The notes: generated from the sequence alone by a model not told the origin. Shown: positions 24,768-35,092, numbered from the stretch's first letter. The stretch: DNA of 64,000 bases from Sphagnum magellanicum (GCA_021904315.1 CM038912.1:25704949-25768948), one strand, 5' to 3'. Numbers and translations: made by a program.

Positions 24768-25755
24768 GAAGATATGTGTTCCACCAGTTCCTACAACAAT
24801 ATGCCCCTCTTTCGAAAAAAATTTAAACCTCACTATAAATGGTTTTCCTCCTGCCTTTTCCCAGCGGAATAAGCAGACATCACGAAGCCAAGATCTCAGT
24901 TTCTTGCTTATGCACAACCTGCAACCACCATGGAGCTCTTGCCCCAGAACCAACCATTCCATCCCATTAGCTGGATTTAGCCCGTGTTTTCAAAATTTTA
25001 AAAAATCAAGCAAGGAACAACTTTTTGATGATTTTGGCATTAGTATTGGACGGCGCACAAAACTTCCTATTATCTGGGGGAACTTGCAAAAATCCATGTC
25101 CCGGGCAGCTGTAGGTAAGAAAATATTGTCGAAAGCATGGGATGGTTTTATGTGCGTGGTTGGCCAACGCCACAGCCCACTGCGATCTCGGAGTCCTAGA
25201 CTTGTAGGAAGGCAAACATAGGAATAGGCGAACCGATTCAGTCTGCCCTGACGTCCATGGGTTAACTTGCTAGAATTTGGCCATATTTAAATTATAATTT
25301 GTCAGCTGTATTCCCCAAATCATATGTGAATGATGAACTATAAAATTTAGTAGGATCATGAGTTGTAGATCTACATTTTGGTTTGTCGCACAACCCATCA
25401 GTTACAGACCCCTTGATTTAAGGGGGTAACCATTTTTATGGTAACCCACGATGTACAGTATATCGTAATGAAAAATGTCAACAAGAATTTTAGGAAAATG
25501 AATTTTGAGAAAATGATCTTTTGTCCCATACCTATATGAATATTACATAAAATTACAAATATTGTTCATTTTCTTTGTATCAATTCAACAAAGGATTTGT
25601 TAATTTTGTTGTTATTACAATGAGCATGACATCTTGTATCTTTCGGAGGAGCACACTGTTTTCAAAATGATGGAAGGTGCCACCACCAACTCTCTCATCA
25701 CAAACAGGGCATTCTATGATAAAGTTCCGCGCATATTTCACCCACACACACATAT
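24768..25755 (+). repeat. Dispersed repeat R2, copy 2 (LTR-free)
   Basis: Homologous to 2093-3055 plus the bases after 4701. The stretch CACACACATATTCTAATA at 25743-25762 is the empty-site counterpart of the LTR insertion at 3056-4701, where CATAT is duplicated. R2 has a through-open frame on + (24766-25221, with DDFGISIG and LPIIWGNLQKSM) and another on - (24962-24699). Copy 1 breaks both, so coding is unproven. It is followed directly by Helitron 1. Confidence 0.7.
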
Positions 25756-26547
25756 TCTAATAGTAGTAAAGGACGTCGTGGTCGTTTTTCGTGAAGCTTT
25801 CCATCCATCCCGTCCATCCATTTACCCCATCATCCATCCATGGATGGCATCACTATAGCCCATGTGATTAAGATTTTGTTGTACGCGTAGAAATAGTCAC
25901 AAAAAAAAACCCAGTGCAACCTCTAAGAAGGAATTAAAAAATGTGATTAAAAAAAAGAACTTCCAGATGATTTGCCATATTTCTTTAAAAAAAAGAAAAA
26001 AAAGGAAAAATTTGCCAGTTTAGATAGTGAGTCCATGTAGTTCGCCTAGATTTAAGCAGGATTGCAGAAAAAACTCTACTATCCGCCTATGACAGTCGCC
26101 ATTTAATGTAAAATAAAGCTGGGGATCCTTGCCATTGCACCTACCTAAGGAATTTGAAAAAAAAAAAAACCTTATTATACAAGGTTTGCTTTCTTTCAAT
26201 TTTTGTGATTAGTTATCCCACTAAGAGGATTTAGCCAAATTAGGCTATAGACCATATAAATGATAATGAATAAAACATTTAAGAATATATATGTTTTATA
26301 TGTATTTGGCGAATTTAAATTATTTTTTCTAAATTTGGCGATTAGGGCCATTTCTTTTCACAAAAAATGTTAGAATGTGTAGAAAAAATAAATTTCAGGT
26401 TGAAACAATGAAAATAAATTCCCTCAAAAAGAACCTAGCAATGTGATATATAAAGAGGTTTTGGAAATGTAATTTGTAGTTGTAATTTTGTAATATGTAC
26501 CGTCAAATACACACACACCTGTGCATTAGGCACGGGGTTCAAATTAG
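25756..26547 (+). mobile_element. Non-autonomous Helitron 1
   Basis: The 3' end has a hairpin of CCTGTGC, a 5-base loop and GCACGGG (26518-26536), then 11 bases ending TTAG, followed by T. This is the arrangement typical of Helitrons, with CTAG changed to TTAG. The 5' end TCTAATAGTAGTAAAGG and the next ~100 bp (including the palindrome CCATCCATGGATGG) match Helitron 2. Sequence just after 26547 matches the host repeat at 27888-27920, consistent with an A|T target. The base before 25756 is T, not A, and the left flank is R2 rather than the expected host repeat, so the 5' junction is less sure. No Rep/helicase reading frame is present. Confidence 0.7.
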
Positions 26548-26597
26548 TACATTATTTAAAGCAATGTCCCATGCCATGGATGAAATGTCATTCTACA
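26548..26597 (+). repeat. Host repeat fragment between the two Helitrons
   Basis: TACATTATTTAAAGCAATG and the following bases match 27888-27955 (TACATTCTTAGGGCAATG and on). It is the left half of a host repeat whose right half resumes at 27748 after Helitron 2. Confidence 0.65.
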
Positions 26598-27747
26598 TCT
26601 TATATATTAAAGGATGTCGTGACGAAATGAAACTTTCCATCCATCCATCCCTCCATCTATCACGTCATCCATCCATGGATGGCATCATATAATAATCCTT
26701 TACAATGTGAAGGCTGAAAAACTCTTATAATCTTGCAATTTGCCAAAAGCTAAAAACTAATTTTAAAAAACTAAAAATTGTTGAAAAAAAACTTGAGAAA
26801 CAAGAGAAGAAATCTTTTTAAGACAACACAAGAAATTTCAAATTAAAAAGAAGACAAGTTATTAATAAATAAATAAAATGAATAAAAGTTGTAACAAAAA
26901 GAATATATATATATTAAAAGGGAAAAAACTAGAAAAAAAATAAAACCAGAAAAACACTTTAACAATTAGAAACTTTTTTAAAACACTTAAAAATAGAAAC
27001 AAAATGAAAACATGTAAAATAAACATATTTAAACATGAAACAAAAAATGGAAATACAGTAAAATAATCTTAAGAAAATTAAGAAGTAAATGACAAAAAAT
27101 AAGAAACAAAAGAGAGAGCAAAAGAAAGAGAAAAAAAAACCATACTTGAAAAAAAAAAACGAGGTTTGTTTTCTTTTTCCAAACTTCAAACCTGCATCTA
27201 ATCAAACAAAAATACATAAGTTTTTAAAAATTATTTTATTATAAAACATATTAGAAAAAAAAAATTTGAAAAAGAAAATAGAAAAAAATGAAGATAGACA
27301 AAATAAGAATAAAAAGAATAAAACATGAAACAAACATAAACAAAAAAAATTAAAAACACAAAAACTATACAAAAGGAATGGAAACAAATGAAACAAGGAA
27401 AGGGAAATACAGTAAAATAATTTTAAAAGAAAAAAAATTACAAAAAAGAAGAAACCAAATAAATAGTAGAAAATAAGAAAAAATAAAACTTATAATAATG
27501 AAGAAAAACCATACTTGAAAAAAAATGAGGTGTGTCTTCTTTCTCCAAACTTCAAACTTGCATCCAAAAAAAAAAATACAAAAGTGAAAAAGAAACACTT
27601 TATTTTTATTATACAAAATAAGAATAAAAACAAAAAACACATAAAAATAAATAATGAAAAAGATAAAAGCTTTTTAAAAGAACTAAAACATGAACCAAAC
27701 ATTGTTGAAATAACACACCTGTGCATTAGGCACGGGGTTCAAACTAG
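26598..27747 (+). mobile_element. Non-autonomous Helitron 2
   Basis: Begins TCTTATATATTAAAGG directly after an A, and ends with hairpin CCTGTGC-ATTAG-GCACGGG (27718-27736) plus GTTCAAACTAG followed by T. These are Helitron hallmarks: 5' TC, 3' hairpin, CTAG end and insertion between A and T. The interior is A-rich with two imperfect ~365-bp tandem units; blocks at 27030-27250 recur at 27385-27620, including CCAAACTTCAAACYTGCATC. No protein is encoded; phenylalanine-rich minus-strand frames only reflect the A-rich composition. The paralogous empty site at 27945-27975 supports the boundaries. Confidence 0.85.
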
Positions 27748-28020
27748 TTTCTTTGAAATGGAATGCATAGAAATTTTACCTTCAATCATGGATGAATAAT
27801 TTGTGGATTGTCATCCAAGTCACTAGTTAGGACTACTAGGCTTGACCAAGGCTCATTAGAAGCCCGACAACCGCCAAACCCTACATGCTGCTCTAATACA
27901 TTCTTAGGGCAATGCCCCATGTAATGGATGAGATACCATTCTAAACTATTTGAAATGAGATGCATAGAAATGTTACTTTCATTGATCATGGATGAATGAT
28001 GTGCGGTATGTCATCCAAGT
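27748..28020 (+). repeat. Host repeat, two tandem copies
   Basis: 27748-27825 (GAAATGGAATGCATAG, then ATCATGGATGAATAATTTG, GTCATCCAAGTC) is repeated at 27950-28020 (GAAATGAGATGCATAG, ATCATGGATGAATGATGTG, GTCATCCAAGTC). The second copy is uninterrupted and includes the part displaced to 26548-26597, so it serves as the empty site for both Helitron 3' flanks. Confidence 0.7.
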
Positions 28021-28150
28021 CGCTCTGCAGAACTTTCCAAACCCTTGCAAAGCCGTGTGCTTGTGGCTTTTGAAAAAGAGCGTGAGGGAAAGCTTGCGAG
28101 AGAGACAAAGAAACGAGAGTGGTTGTTTCTATGAGGAAGAGAAATCGTAA

Positions 28151-29293
28151 ATGGAGACTGTTTTCGGGCTCGTGGGAGATGGCTTTGCACTAATAGTTGT
28201 TACTGATACATCGGCGGTGCAGAGCATCGTGGTGCAAAAAACAAATGACGACAAAAATGGTCCTGGACTCTCACAAGCTGATGGGCTCTACAGGCGAGAA
28301 GGGAGACATGGTCTTGTTTTTTTGTTTTTTTTTCTCTCTCTCCCTCCTCTTTCTTTCTTTTCTTTTTATTAATATACATCGCTCCCTCTTGTCTGACAAA
28401 AAAGGTTTCGTAACCCTAAGATATTTTGAAGAGTAGTTGTATGCGAGTCGGTGAAAGACCGAATTGGATTAGTGTTTTTTTCCCTTATAGGATGTTTTTG
28501 GAGTATAACTATCTTCGTATTACCATCAGGTTTTTTTTTGCAGGCCTTTGAAAGGTTTGGTAATCTTAAAATGAGCTTTGAATGCTCCCCCTCCCCCCCC
28601 ACCAAGAAACGTTTGGAGTAAGCTGGTTAAGTCTTTTGGCAGGAGCATGAATGTTCTGGTTTTAGTTAGAGCTCGAACTTTTCTGCATGCTTTGTTCAAG
28701 AAATTCTGTAAATTAGGTTGAAAGATTGAAATATGAAGTTTGCAGTTTGAATGGTAGCTATTAGTTTATTCTTAAGGCGTAAGCTCTTTGATTGGCTAGG
28801 TTTTGTTGGATTGTATTTTCTAGATTTCCTTTGAACAAATAGTGTAACCCTAAATTTCAACAAGACTTGAGTGGCGGATATGATGATGAAGTTGCTTGTG
28901 AGTTGAAATTTGGTTGTAACAGAATCCTCCTTCTTTCTATGTGTAACCCTAAGTTTACTAAGCCTCAACAAGGCTTGAGCTGCAGATATGGTGATGAAGT
29001 TGTTTGAGAGCTTCGAATGTGGCTGTCACAGGATCTTCCTTCTTTCTATGTGTAACCCTAAACCTAAGTTTATTAAGCCTCAACAAGGCTTGAGCTGCAG
29101 ATATAATGATGAAGGTTTATGAGAGCTTCAACTTTGGTTGTAACAGAATTCTCCTTTTTCCTATGTTCTAAGGTGCAGTTTTCAGAGTTTATACAGAAGA
29201 ATATTGCACTGTATCACTTATGAAATGGCATCCCTCTCCACAGCTACAACTGCGAATTTCACATAGAATGAACTTGCAGTAGCCTTGCAGAAG
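28151..29293 (+). pseudogene. Proteasome subunit beta type-2 (PBD/PSMB2) pseudogene, first two exons
   Basis: The parent is a 20S core beta subunit of the non-catalytic type. Exon 28151-28310 starts METVFGLVGDGFALIV, continues to VQKTNDDK, then shifts frame at about 28253-28257 before VLDSHKLMGSTGEKGD, and ends at a GT. Exon 29173-29293 follows CTAAG and reads VQFSEFIQKNIALYHL; it has TGA at 29221 where arginine is expected, a length change of one or two bases near 29232, TANFT, TAG at 29264, and NELAVALQK before GTACA. Two stops and two frameshifts make it dead. The remaining two-thirds of the protein is not found. The intron contains a three-unit tandem repeat. A WD40-gene fragment follows within 350 bp, and the pairing of unrelated genes suggests capture by a mobile element. 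Confidence 0.88.
28842..29164 (+). repeat. Three tandem ~100-115 bp units inside the pseudogene intron
   Basis: Units start at 28842, 28941 and 29050, each with GTGTAACCCTAA, CAACAAGRCTTGAG, GATGAAG and TAACAGAATYCTCCTT blocks and ending TTTCTAT or TTCCTAT. Units two and three are closest. GTGTAACCCTAA contains a telomere-like word but occurs once per unit, so it is not telomeric. Confidence 0.85.
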
Positions 29294-29638
29294 GTACAAA
29301 TTGTGTTTCTTTTGAGCTTTTCATATATTTGTCTTTTTTTTTCCCCTTTTGTAGCTTTGTCCCTTTTGTGTTGTCCTCTTTTCTAAGTTCTGTAAGCCCT
29401 TATCTAGAAGCATAGAGTTGTTTCACCTGATTGAAAAGGACATTTTATTATAGTTACATACCTTATATGTTAACCTCTTTGTGCCTTCCTCAATGGAGTT
29501 GCTGATAGACTTTCAAGTTGGAATGTGCAGGCGCATTGGGATTAGTATTCCCAAAGGCCCTTTCGAGTTGGCTATGACAAAAGTTGCATGGGGTCTCACT
29601 CGCTATGTTGCCATCTCCCAGGTTTGCCAACCATCCGT

Positions 29639-29698
29639 ATGATTGCATCTGGTTGTGATGATGGAACTTTTCGTATTTGGGATCTGAGGTCATTCCAG
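29639..29698 (+). pseudogene. WD40-repeat exon fragment (GRWD1-like)
   Basis: Twenty codons reading MIASGCDDGTFRIWDLRSFQ, ending at a GTTTG donor-like site. SGCDDGTFRIWDLR is a canonical WD blade end, and this wording resembles the plant GRWD1 (glutamate-rich WD) ribosome-biogenesis and DDB1-binding protein as I recall it. Upstream, 29530-29638 keeps no clear blade; downstream, no second exon was recognised before the LTR at 30131. It is a captured or eroded fragment, not a gene. Other WD40 proteins remain possible. Confidence 0.7.
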
Positions 29699-30130
29699 GT
29701 TTGCTTATTGCTTAAGCATCTTTTTTCTTTTGGTATTGATCAATTGGTGAATTTATGTGCACCACTAAGGCAGTGTTGCAAAGAATGGTGTAAGTGTTTT
29801 TTTGGGCACCCCAAAAAATGGAAAATATGTTCATGTGTCAAAAATAGAACGTGCAAAAAATTAATGGATTCTGCTCATAAAGCGTATGCAGTGCCCTCGA
29901 TGTGCCTTCCTATGGTTTGGCTTTTTGTTTTTGTAGTTTTGATAGGTACCTAATTAGGCTCATGGTTTTCAGTCCAGGGTTTACTGCTGGTATAGGCAAG
30001 GTTTGGACCACCTCTAGGCCAAGTTTAGTTATGTATCTCCTTTTTTCCATTTTCATACATTGGCCCTAAGAACACAAAATATACACGTACTCAAGCTGTT
30101 GATCGCCATATTCTGTGACCCTGCATTGAG

Positions 30131-30958
30131 TGACGTGGTCCCAAGTCCCTAGTTAGATTAAAGTTGGGTCTAACTTACTCTCATAGCAGAATTGTGAGGA
30201 ACTTGGGGCACGCTCCTAACTTTTAACATTAGAAGGGGTAAAGGGGCGTGCTGAAGCTCCGGGATGGGACTAAGAAGAGTGACAAACTATTCACTTACTC
30301 AAACCTGCATCAAACCAACCAACAAGTTGGTTAGTTCACATTCTGGAGCACCCTTGGTGCTAGGACAAATAGGACAAACCATAGGCAACTCTAGATTCAC
30401 TTGGCTCACCACGGCCCGGATTCAAAGGAAGCCATCACCTTCCCCCGTATAGTATACTATGTGCCTCTCCGCGGCACCCACATCCGAATGACTTTTTGTC
30501 CTGGGACTCCCAAGGAGGAATCTCGAAACTATCTTAGTTTAGACTTTTGGGACTTTGTGAAATCATAACTCTTTGTTTAGACCTTCAATTGGGATGAGGT
30601 CTAAAGCAAAGTTATAGCTCTCTTCAAGAGCTTCCAACGGTGTGTCGCACTCCACCTGCACGCACCAGGGTCGAGTCGATTCTTAATTTTTAGTGGTTAA
30701 GAGTCAAACTACCAGTTTGACTCCCAACCCTTTTTTTTGCCATAACTTGTGCTGTAGATGTCCAAATGGCCCTTGCAAGGCCATTTTCGACATTTACACT
30801 TCAATAGTTTTCCAATGATATAAAGAACACCCCAATGTAAGGTGTTTTGACCCCTACCATCGAACTTTGAAATTTCGAGAGTCTTGGAGGACTCCCCAGT
30901 CCCAATTTTGGGAGTGTGAGTTTCAACATCACTATCGCAACCCTACCTTCGAAGAGTG
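30131..30958 (-). mobile_element. LTR copy C (solo LTR, minus orientation, rearranged 5' tip)
   Basis: Its 3' end (TGACGTGGTCCCAAGTC on +) is at 30131, and the family blocks follow in order. At the 5' tip the last ~26 bp (30933-30958, TATCGCAACCCTACCTTCGA and on) lie in the opposite orientation to the expected end. Either this is a small terminal inversion, or the start of a plus-oriented LTR is fused here. No target duplication was found. It is closest in wording to copies E and F. Confidence 0.75.
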
Positions 30959-31111
30959 CTTTTGTGCAGGGCAAGAGGATAATTATTTGCAGTTGGGTCC
31001 ATGCAGGGTATACACGAAGGGTTTGGGCCCAGATAAAATCGGCTATGTTTTCCCTTGTTGTTTTGGATAGGGTGTTGGGGAAGTGCAGGTGGGTCCAGAG
31101 CAGGGCGGGAT
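30959..31111. other. Short unassigned segment between inverted LTRs
   Basis: GC-richer than its surroundings, with an open frame on + ending near 31116 that shows no recognised domain. It may be another captured fragment, but nothing identifies it. Confidence 0.3.
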
Positions 31112-31342
31112 GGGAGTAAGCCACTATACAGGACACGGTCTCATTTATTTCTTCCTTGTCTTTTCCGTTCTTTCAAAGAATCTTAGTTTATCATGTAATG
31201 TTTTTTTAAACAATTGTAAATGTTTGTAAATGCCGCGCATGGATATTTCTCGATTGGTTCTTGATTTCAAAATGATGTTATTAGATATATCAATTCGTCG
31301 CAATGTTCCTAGTAAAAAAAAATTTATAAGGAACAATTTTAG
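31112..31342 (+). repeat. Shared tail module, copy 2 (left part)
   Basis: Matches 8206-8490: GGGAGTAAGCCACTATACAG against GGAGTAGGCTGCGAAAGAGG, then ACAATTGTAAATGTTTGTAA and GAACAATTTTAG. It is interrupted by LTR copy E at 31343 and continues at 32163. Confidence 0.7.
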
Positions 31343-32162
31343 TGTTGCAACCCTACCTTGGGAGAATGTGAGGATGAAACTCACACCCCCAAAGTTGGGA
31401 CTTGGGAGTCCTCTAGGACTCCCAAAATTTCAGAGCTCGATTGTAAGGGTCAAAACACCTGACATTGGGGTGTTTTTTATATCATTGGAAAGCTATTAAA
31501 ATGTAAATGTCAAAAATGGCCTCGCATGGGCTCATTTGGACATTTGCAGCACAAGTTATGGCAAAAAGAAAGGTCAGAAGTCAAATTGCCAGTTTGACTC
31601 CAGACCATTAAAAGTCAAGAATCGACTCAACCTTGGTGTGTGCAGGTGGAGTGCGACACATCGTTGGAAAGCTCTCAAAGAGAGCTATAAGTTTGTTTCA
31701 AACCTCATTTCAATTAGAGGTCTAAGCAAAGAATTATGATCTCGCGAAGTCACAGAAGTCCAAACTGGGATAGTTTCGGGACTCCTCTTTGGGAGTCCTG
31801 GGACAAAAAGCCATTCGGATGTGGGTGCCGTGGAGAGGCATAAAGTATACTATATAAGGGAAGGTGGTGGCTTCCCTCGAGTTCGGGCCGTGGTGAATCA
31901 TGTGAGTCCAGAGTTGCCTGTGGTTTGTTTTAGCACCAAGGGTGCTCCAGAATGGGAATTAACCAACTTGTTGGTTGGTTTGATGCGAATTCAAGTAAAT
32001 GAATAGTTTGTCATTCTTTTTAATCCCATCCCGGAGTTTCAACACGCCCCTCTACCCCTTTTAGTGCTAAGAACTGGGAGTGTGCCCCAAGTTCTTCACA
32101 ATTCCGCTATGAGAGTAACTTAAACCCAACTTGGGTCTAACTAGGGACTTGGGAGCGCGTCA
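31343..32162 (+). mobile_element. LTR copy E (solo LTR, plus orientation)
   Basis: Starts TGTTGCAACCC and ends GGGAGCGCGTCA, with a good TATA box (TATATAA, 31851-31857) before GGGAAGGTGGTGGC. Flanks are TTTAG (31338-31342) and TTTAA (32163-32167), a 5-bp target duplication with one change. The uninterrupted counterpart of the target (GAACAATTTTAGAAATTCA) exists at 8482-8500 and a near copy at 8897-8910, confirming insertion into the tail module. It is inverted relative to copy C, about 385 bp away. Confidence 0.9.
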
Positions 32163-32540
32163 TTTAAGGCATCCATTTCAATATGAGTTCACTCACATTA
32201 AAATTTTTTGACGTCCTTAAACAAGGTTCTTAGAACCTTGGAAAAAATAATTTTAGAAATCAGTTTCAACATGAGTTCACTAAAATCAAAAAAATTTAGA
32301 TGTTGTGAGACGAGGCTCCCAAATCATTACTTTTTAGCTGATTTGTTGGGCAATGTCTCTGGGGGGCCAAGTTTTACCCGGAGCTGGTGGGGAGTTGGGT
32401 CGGCTCATAGGTCACCTGGCTCGTCTGTTAGCCTTCGTTGGGTGACATCTTGCGCATAATGCCATTTCAAAGAATCGGTGCTCATGTGAAACGAATTTTT
32501 GAAATTTTGGCAGACATAAACCCTTACAACCCAGTTTGCA
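32163..32540 (+). repeat. Shared tail module, copy 2 (right part)
   Basis: Contains two versions of the TTTCAATATGAGTTCACT block (near 32175 and 32263), then CTGATTTGTTGGGCAATGTC, AAGTTTTACCCGGAG and GGTCGGCTCATAGGTCAC, matching 8505-8760 and 8920-9170. A 17-bp dyad AAGGTTC-TTA-GAACCTT lies near 32225. Confidence 0.7.
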
Positions 32541-32554
32541 TAGCGAGCGAAGCC

Positions 32555-32890
32555 GAGGTCATAAATGTGAAATGGGTGAAAAATACCAGAAACGAGGAGT
32601 AGGGGACAATTTATCAGAAAAAAAACGTATTGAAACAAAGGTCGAGGTCAAAACTGTGGGAAAGGTCGGAAATACCAAAAACTAAGACCTGGGTAGAGTT
32701 TCGCAGAAAAAAAAACGTATCAAAAGAAGGTAGTAACAGGGTGAAACAAATTTCTAAAATTTTGGTGGGCATAAACCCTAAAACCCAATAGAGCCTTAAT
32801 TTGGGAATCGAAGTTTTAGCAGGCATAAACCCTAAAACCCAATAGAACCTTAATCTGGGAACCGAAATTTTGGTGGGCATACACCCATCT
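32555..32890. repeat. Two short tandem arrays
   Basis: First array, two ~85-bp units: GTCGAGGTCAAAACTGTG, AAATACCARAAAC, then CAGAAAAAAAACGTAT at 32610 and 32705. Second array, about 58-bp units with GGCATAAACCCTAAAACCCA at about 32770 and 32824 and a shorter relative near 32510. The CCCTAAA words are isolated and not telomeric. Confidence 0.65.
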
Positions 32891-33190
32891 GCTCCATGAG
32901 ATCCCGCCTTTTGACATAAATCCTCTGAATGGACTGTCGCACATAGAAGGCGCACCCATATTGGCAATGTCGAGGATTTTGGATGGTCGCCGTGTAGTGC
33001 TTCAACCATGAAGACTTCAAAAGGAACACGGTCCTTGATCGAGGTCAAAAGAATAGGCCAAAATCAGGGAAAACAAATTTCCCCGCATCTGCCATGTCCC
33101 TTATAAAGAATTCACAGAAACACAAATTAAACCCGAGACAAAATTCATAAAAGGGTAAAAGAAGGAAAAGGGACCAGAAGTAAAGAATAC

Positions 33191-35092
33191 CTCGAATGAA
33201 CCAAAATCACAGAATGCAAGACGTTTCGATCCATGTGCCTTGCAAACACATAATTCTTAGTGATCCCCATGGCAGTCAACAATGTCTTTCTGAGACACAC
33301 CTAAACTGTGTAGGTGTCGCAACCCCACTTTGGGCAAAATGGGAGAATGCAACTCCCACTCCAAAAGTGGGAGACTTGGAGTCCTCCGGGACTCCCAAAA
33401 ACCCAGAAGACGATTTGAGGGGTCAAATCTCCTCGCATTAGTGCGCTCTTTATGTCCTTGGAAAGATCTCAAAGTGTAGATGTCCAAAATGGCCTCGCAT
33501 GAGCCATTTGGACATCTGCAGCCCAAGTTATGGGCAAAAGAAGGGCTGGGAGTCAAACTGGAATCAAACTGACAATTTGACTCCCGACCACTAAAAGTTG
33601 CGAATCGACCTCTTCTCGATGTTCGATTCTAGAGTGCGACATTGCGTTGGAAAGCTCTCAAGGAGAGATACAACTTTGCTTTAGACCTTGTCTTGATCGG
33701 ACTCTATAGTCAGGAGATATGAGCTTCCAAAGTCCCGGGACTCCAACCCAGGACAGTTTCGGGACACCAACTTGGGAGTCCCAGGAAAAAGAGCCACTTG
33801 GATGTAGCCTTGGCGATGAGACGTAGAGAATACTATATGGGGGAAGGTGGTGGCTTCCCCCAAGTCCGGGCCATGGTGAGTCTTGTGTGTCCAAGTGCCC
33901 GTGGCTTGTCCCAACACCCAAGGGTGTTCCCGAATGCTAACTAACCCTCTTGTGGTTAGTTTTTGGATGCAGATTCAAGCTTGATCTTCTAGTCCATCTT
34001 CCTAATCTAATCCTAGGACTTCTAGCACGCCCCTCTACCCCTTTTTAGTGCTGGAAGTCAGGAGCGACCCTCAAGCCCCAACTTTTCGCAACTTTACATA
34101 GTTGGACCCTCAAGTGGGTTCAACCCGGGACTTGAGAGTGCATCAGTAGGAGCTTTTTTGGATACGCATCCTCAAGCTATCGAAGCCAAAACGCCAAGTG
34201 AGGGCGTAAGTTGGCATTGATAAACTTGTCGGCCCAAGCGTTGGCGCAAGCCTCCAAGTCTTCTGCCGTGTGGGCGAGAAGGGATTCCTTGCTCTACTGG
34301 ATGTGGAAGAACCTAAAAAAAGATCGTAAATGAAAAAGGATTGCTCGAGGGGAAAAAGTCTAGAAAGTGAAAGGGGTACATGCAAGGTTTATAACCTGAC
34401 ATGGTAGGGACATAATTGTTGTAATAGAATCTGTGTCCAAACATGGCCATCCTGATCTCGGAGGCCCGATTGGATGGAACAAGCTCGTGCAACAGGACGA
34501 CAACCTCGGCCCCTTCGTAAATCAAGATACAATCCGTTAGGAGCTCTCGGAAATCGTCCAAGGTCATGTTCCGTTTTTTCATCCTGAGCTCATGCGTCAT
34601 TTCACAACCGAGCCCAACAACATCTTTCACGGCATTGGGGATATCGATCCCTTTCTTTCAAAAATGCCGGAGGATCCAAGCGCTCTTGAGAGGCCCCTAA
34701 TGTACCATTTGTTTTAAGCCAGTGTTCTTACACGCGAGCGAAAAAAGTAGGCGAATGTAATTTTGATCACGAACCAGACAACTTTGGAATGCGAAAAAAA
34801 AAAAAAAAAGGAAAAAACCTTATAAAACACAATTGAGAAAACCAATTTTTGGGTTCCAACAGTTCTTGCAGAGCCTCGAGGATGGCTTGTTTGGCCGGCA
34901 GCTTTTGTTTACGACAATCGATTTTCAAGTCTTCTCAAAACACTTGAAATTGGCGTCCTGTCATTTTGATCGATGCCTCCAATAAGCCTTGATGGATGGT
35001 TCGGCCCCGTGTTCTTCGAGGTTGGCACCGGGGTCAAGAGTCCTATCGCACAACTCATAGTAATAAAGGCTCACTCTGCTCAAAGGTGCCAT
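33191..35092 (-). pseudogene. Unidentified multi-exon gene remnant, interrupted by an LTR
   Basis: Three conserved-looking pieces in order on the minus strand. Piece 1, 35092-34851: an ATG start (MAPLSRVSLYYYELCDRTL), a frame change near 34980, then TGRQFQVF, a stop, and LPAKQAILEALQELLEP. Piece 2, 34696-34396, between a TAG acceptor and a GTTATA donor: contains GIDIPNAVKDVVGLG, MTHELRMKKRNMTLDDFREL, EGAEVVVLLHELVPSN and RASEIRMAMFGHRFYYNNYV, with one stop. Piece 3, 34312-34146 continuing at 33309-33191 after removal of a solo LTR and one target copy: AEDLEACANAWADKFINANL, RPHLAFWLR, then a stop, and HSLGVSQKDIVDCHG, ending at GTATTC. Each piece carries one or more stops, so it is a pseudogene. 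I do not recognise the family. More coding-like sequence at about 33040-32890 may be a further exon. 35100-35270 would be its 5' UTR or promoter. Confidence 0.55.
33315..34145 (+). mobile_element. LTR copy G (solo LTR, plus orientation)
   Basis: TGTCGCAACCCC...GAGTGCATCA with a perfect 5-bp target duplication GTAGG (33310-33314 and 34146-34150). The TATA equivalent is TATATGG at 33834-33840. It sits inside an exon remnant of the minus-strand pseudogene, whose frame resumes on the far side. There is no internal retrotransposon sequence, so it is a solo LTR left by LTR-LTR recombination. Confidence 0.92.

Noticed and set aside
26959-27726. Phenylalanine-rich minus-strand open frames
   Set aside because: They are translations of the A-rich interior of Helitron 2.
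28842-29070. Interstitial telomere repeats (CCCTAA)
   Set aside because: The word occurs once per ~105-bp unit and never in uninterrupted tandem.
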